From Azospirillum sp. TSH64 (GTDB taxonomy: Bacteria > Pseudomonadota > Alphaproteobacteria > Azospirillales > Azospirillaceae), in contig NZ_LGQW01000015.1 of assembly GCF_003116035.1 (NCBI RefSeq), positions 4,457,431 through 4,521,430 of the forward strand: 64,000 nt of DNA, given 5' to 3'. Every line of letters starts with the position of its first letter. Positions within the stretch are counted from its first letter, which is position 1. The notes under the pieces were generated by a model. That model did not search any database. It had not been told where the DNA came from and saw only the letters and a program-made list of their open reading frames with translations. Of this stretch, positions 63,121 through 64,000 are shown piece by piece. The position numbers and the translations under genes are program-made.

Positions 63121-64000
63121 ATGATTCTTGCCTTCCACATGATGCCGCTCGTCGGCACGATCCTGCTGCTTGCCTCCCGCCGGATCAGCTTGCTGTCCGC
63201 CGGGATCGCCGGCATGGCGCTGGCACTCGTCACGATGGTCGCCCCGATGATTATGGCGCAGCCCTCGGCCGGTCCGGTGCTGGGTCTGGCCGCCGTCAAG
63301 GCAGGGGAAGGGGCATGGCTGGCATGGCACGCGATGTCGATCATCGCCGCCGGACTGCTGTTCCACCGTGCCTTCGAGGCGCGCGGCACGCGGACGGCCG
63401 CGGTCGCCCAGGATAACCGACGGCGCGCCGTCTTCGTCGCCTGCTTTTTGGTCGGTCCCTTCGCAGAGTCGGTGACGGGGTTCGGCGTCGGGCTGGTGGT
63501 GGCGCTCGCCATGCTGCGCAGCCTGGGGCTGCCGCCGGTGCAGTCGGCGGCGCTTGGCCTGTTCAGTCAGGTCCTGGCCGCCTGGGGCGCGATGGGCGTC
63601 GGCAGCCGGGTCGGGGCCGAACTGATCGGCGTGTCCTTCACCGAGCTTGGAACCGCCAGCGCCCTCTTGATGGCGATCGTGCTGCCCTGTCTCCTGCCGG
63701 TGTTCTGGGGGTTGATCCAGTCGTCGGGGCTGCGCTCCAGCCTGCGGGAGCGGGCGACCGACGTCGCCCTTCTGCTCTGTCTGGCCGGGCTGATCTGGCT
63801 GACCAACCGGTTCGTCGCGCCGGAACTCGGCGGCGGGCTGGCGACCGCCGTCCTGCTGCTGATGGTGGAGGGGCCGCGGCTGCTGCGCAGCGGCACCGGC
63901 GTCCGCGAACTGGCCGAGCGGCTCTGGCCCTATGGGCTGCTGATCGCCGGGCTGATGGCGACCCGCCTGCTGCCGCCGCTGTCGGACTGGACCGGGCAAT
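63121..64000 (+). CDS. L-lactate permease family transporter (LctP-like), right end cut
   Basis: The frame is open from ATG 63121 to the window edge (293 codons), so the C-terminal part is outside. It is nearly all hydrophobic: MMPLVGTILLLASRRIS, then the family signature FAESVTGFGVGLVVALAMLR at ~118-137 and LGLFSQVLAAWGAMGVGSRV. LctP proteins import L-lactate, glycolate or similar 2-hydroxy acids with protons. The N-terminus is shorter than in LctP, and the start could lie elsewhere. The strand shows this although no ATG-to-stop frame is complete. Confidence 0.8.
   Translation, partial: MILAFHMMPLVGTILLLASRRISLLSAGIAGMALALVTMVAPMIMAQPSAGPVLGLAAVKAGEGAWLAWHAMSIIAAGLLFHRAFEARGTRTAAVAQDNRRRAVFVACFLVGPFAESVTGFGVGLVVALAMLRSLGLPPVQSAALGLFSQVLAAWGAMGVGSRVGAELIGVSFTELGTASALLMAIVLPCLLPVFWGLIQSSGLRSSLRERATDVALLLCLAGLIWLTNRFVAPELGGGLATAVLLLMVEGPRLLRSGTGVRELAERLWPYGLLIAGLMATRLLPPLSDWTGQ

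Overview
This 64-kb window is very GC-rich DNA packed with short-spaced, same-strand gene runs. The gene types (two LivHMGF-type transporters, SulP, P-type ATPase, many FAD oxidases, SDRs, acyl-CoA enzymes, LysR/IclR/GntR/TetR/LacI regulators) suggest a metabolically versatile soil or plant-associated alphaproteobacterium. An Azospirillum-like Rhodospirillales replicon, perhaps a megaplasmid or chromid, is the best guess; this is inference from composition and gene content, not a database match. I saw no rRNA, tRNA, CRISPR array, transposase or replication gene. Both ends are cut: an ABC ATPase lacks its N-terminus at the left, and an LctP-type permease runs off the right edge.

Layout. 1-4.8 kb: end of a NitT/TauT-type ATPase, a small secreted protein, a copper-handling group (DUF2946, YcnI, CopC-CopD fusion) and an HNH-like zinc protein. 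4.9-10.9 kb: a complete ribose operon rbsD-A-C-B-R-K with a double LacI-type operator in front. 10.9-13.0 kb: SulP anion transporter with a small XRE regulator. 13.2-21.7 kb: an M20 amidohydrolase, a DAO-type FAD oxidase and a branched-chain-type ABC transporter flanked by two paralogues of the ATC (2-amino-thiazoline-4-carboxylate) hydrolase family. 21.7-26.4 kb: a calcium-type P-ATPase and a divergent SDR/LysR pair. 26.4-33.0 kb: a cluster resembling the levulinate/4-hydroxyacid (lva) pathway, with APH-type kinase, DUF6285 protein, ACAD10/11-type acyl-CoA dehydrogenase, SDR, TetR and acyl-CoA ligase.

33.2-47.4 kb looks like one catabolic regulon. A tandem alpha/beta hydrolase and an IclR regulator precede an operon of metallo-beta-lactamase-fold hydrolase, FAD oxidase, diverged LeuCD-like hydro-lyase (two subunits), PEP-mutase/isocitrate-lyase family lyase, a second Liv-type transporter and a GlcD-type FAD dehydrogenase. 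Two nearly identical 18-bp inverted repeats (33090-33107 and 35952-35969) sit in the two divergent promoter regions and are the likely IclR sites. The hydro-lyase keeps its iron-sulfur cysteines but has lost the Ser-Ser-Arg motif of the small subunit, which makes it the most unusual element of the window.

47.4-52.3 kb: methyltransferase, MFS exporter with divergent LysR, and threonine dehydratase. 52.4-63 kb: a FadR-type regulator followed by a sugar-acid locus: four-carbon acid kinase (DUF1537), PdxA2-type dehydrogenase, iron alcohol dehydrogenase, DapA-family aldolase, sodium symporter, a leaderless BNR-repeat sialidase-like protein, FAH-family hydratase/hydrolase and two SDRs. The same 11-bp motif lies before the regulator gene and before the kinase gene. 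The window ends in an LctP-family permease behind a strong hairpin and a small palindrome.
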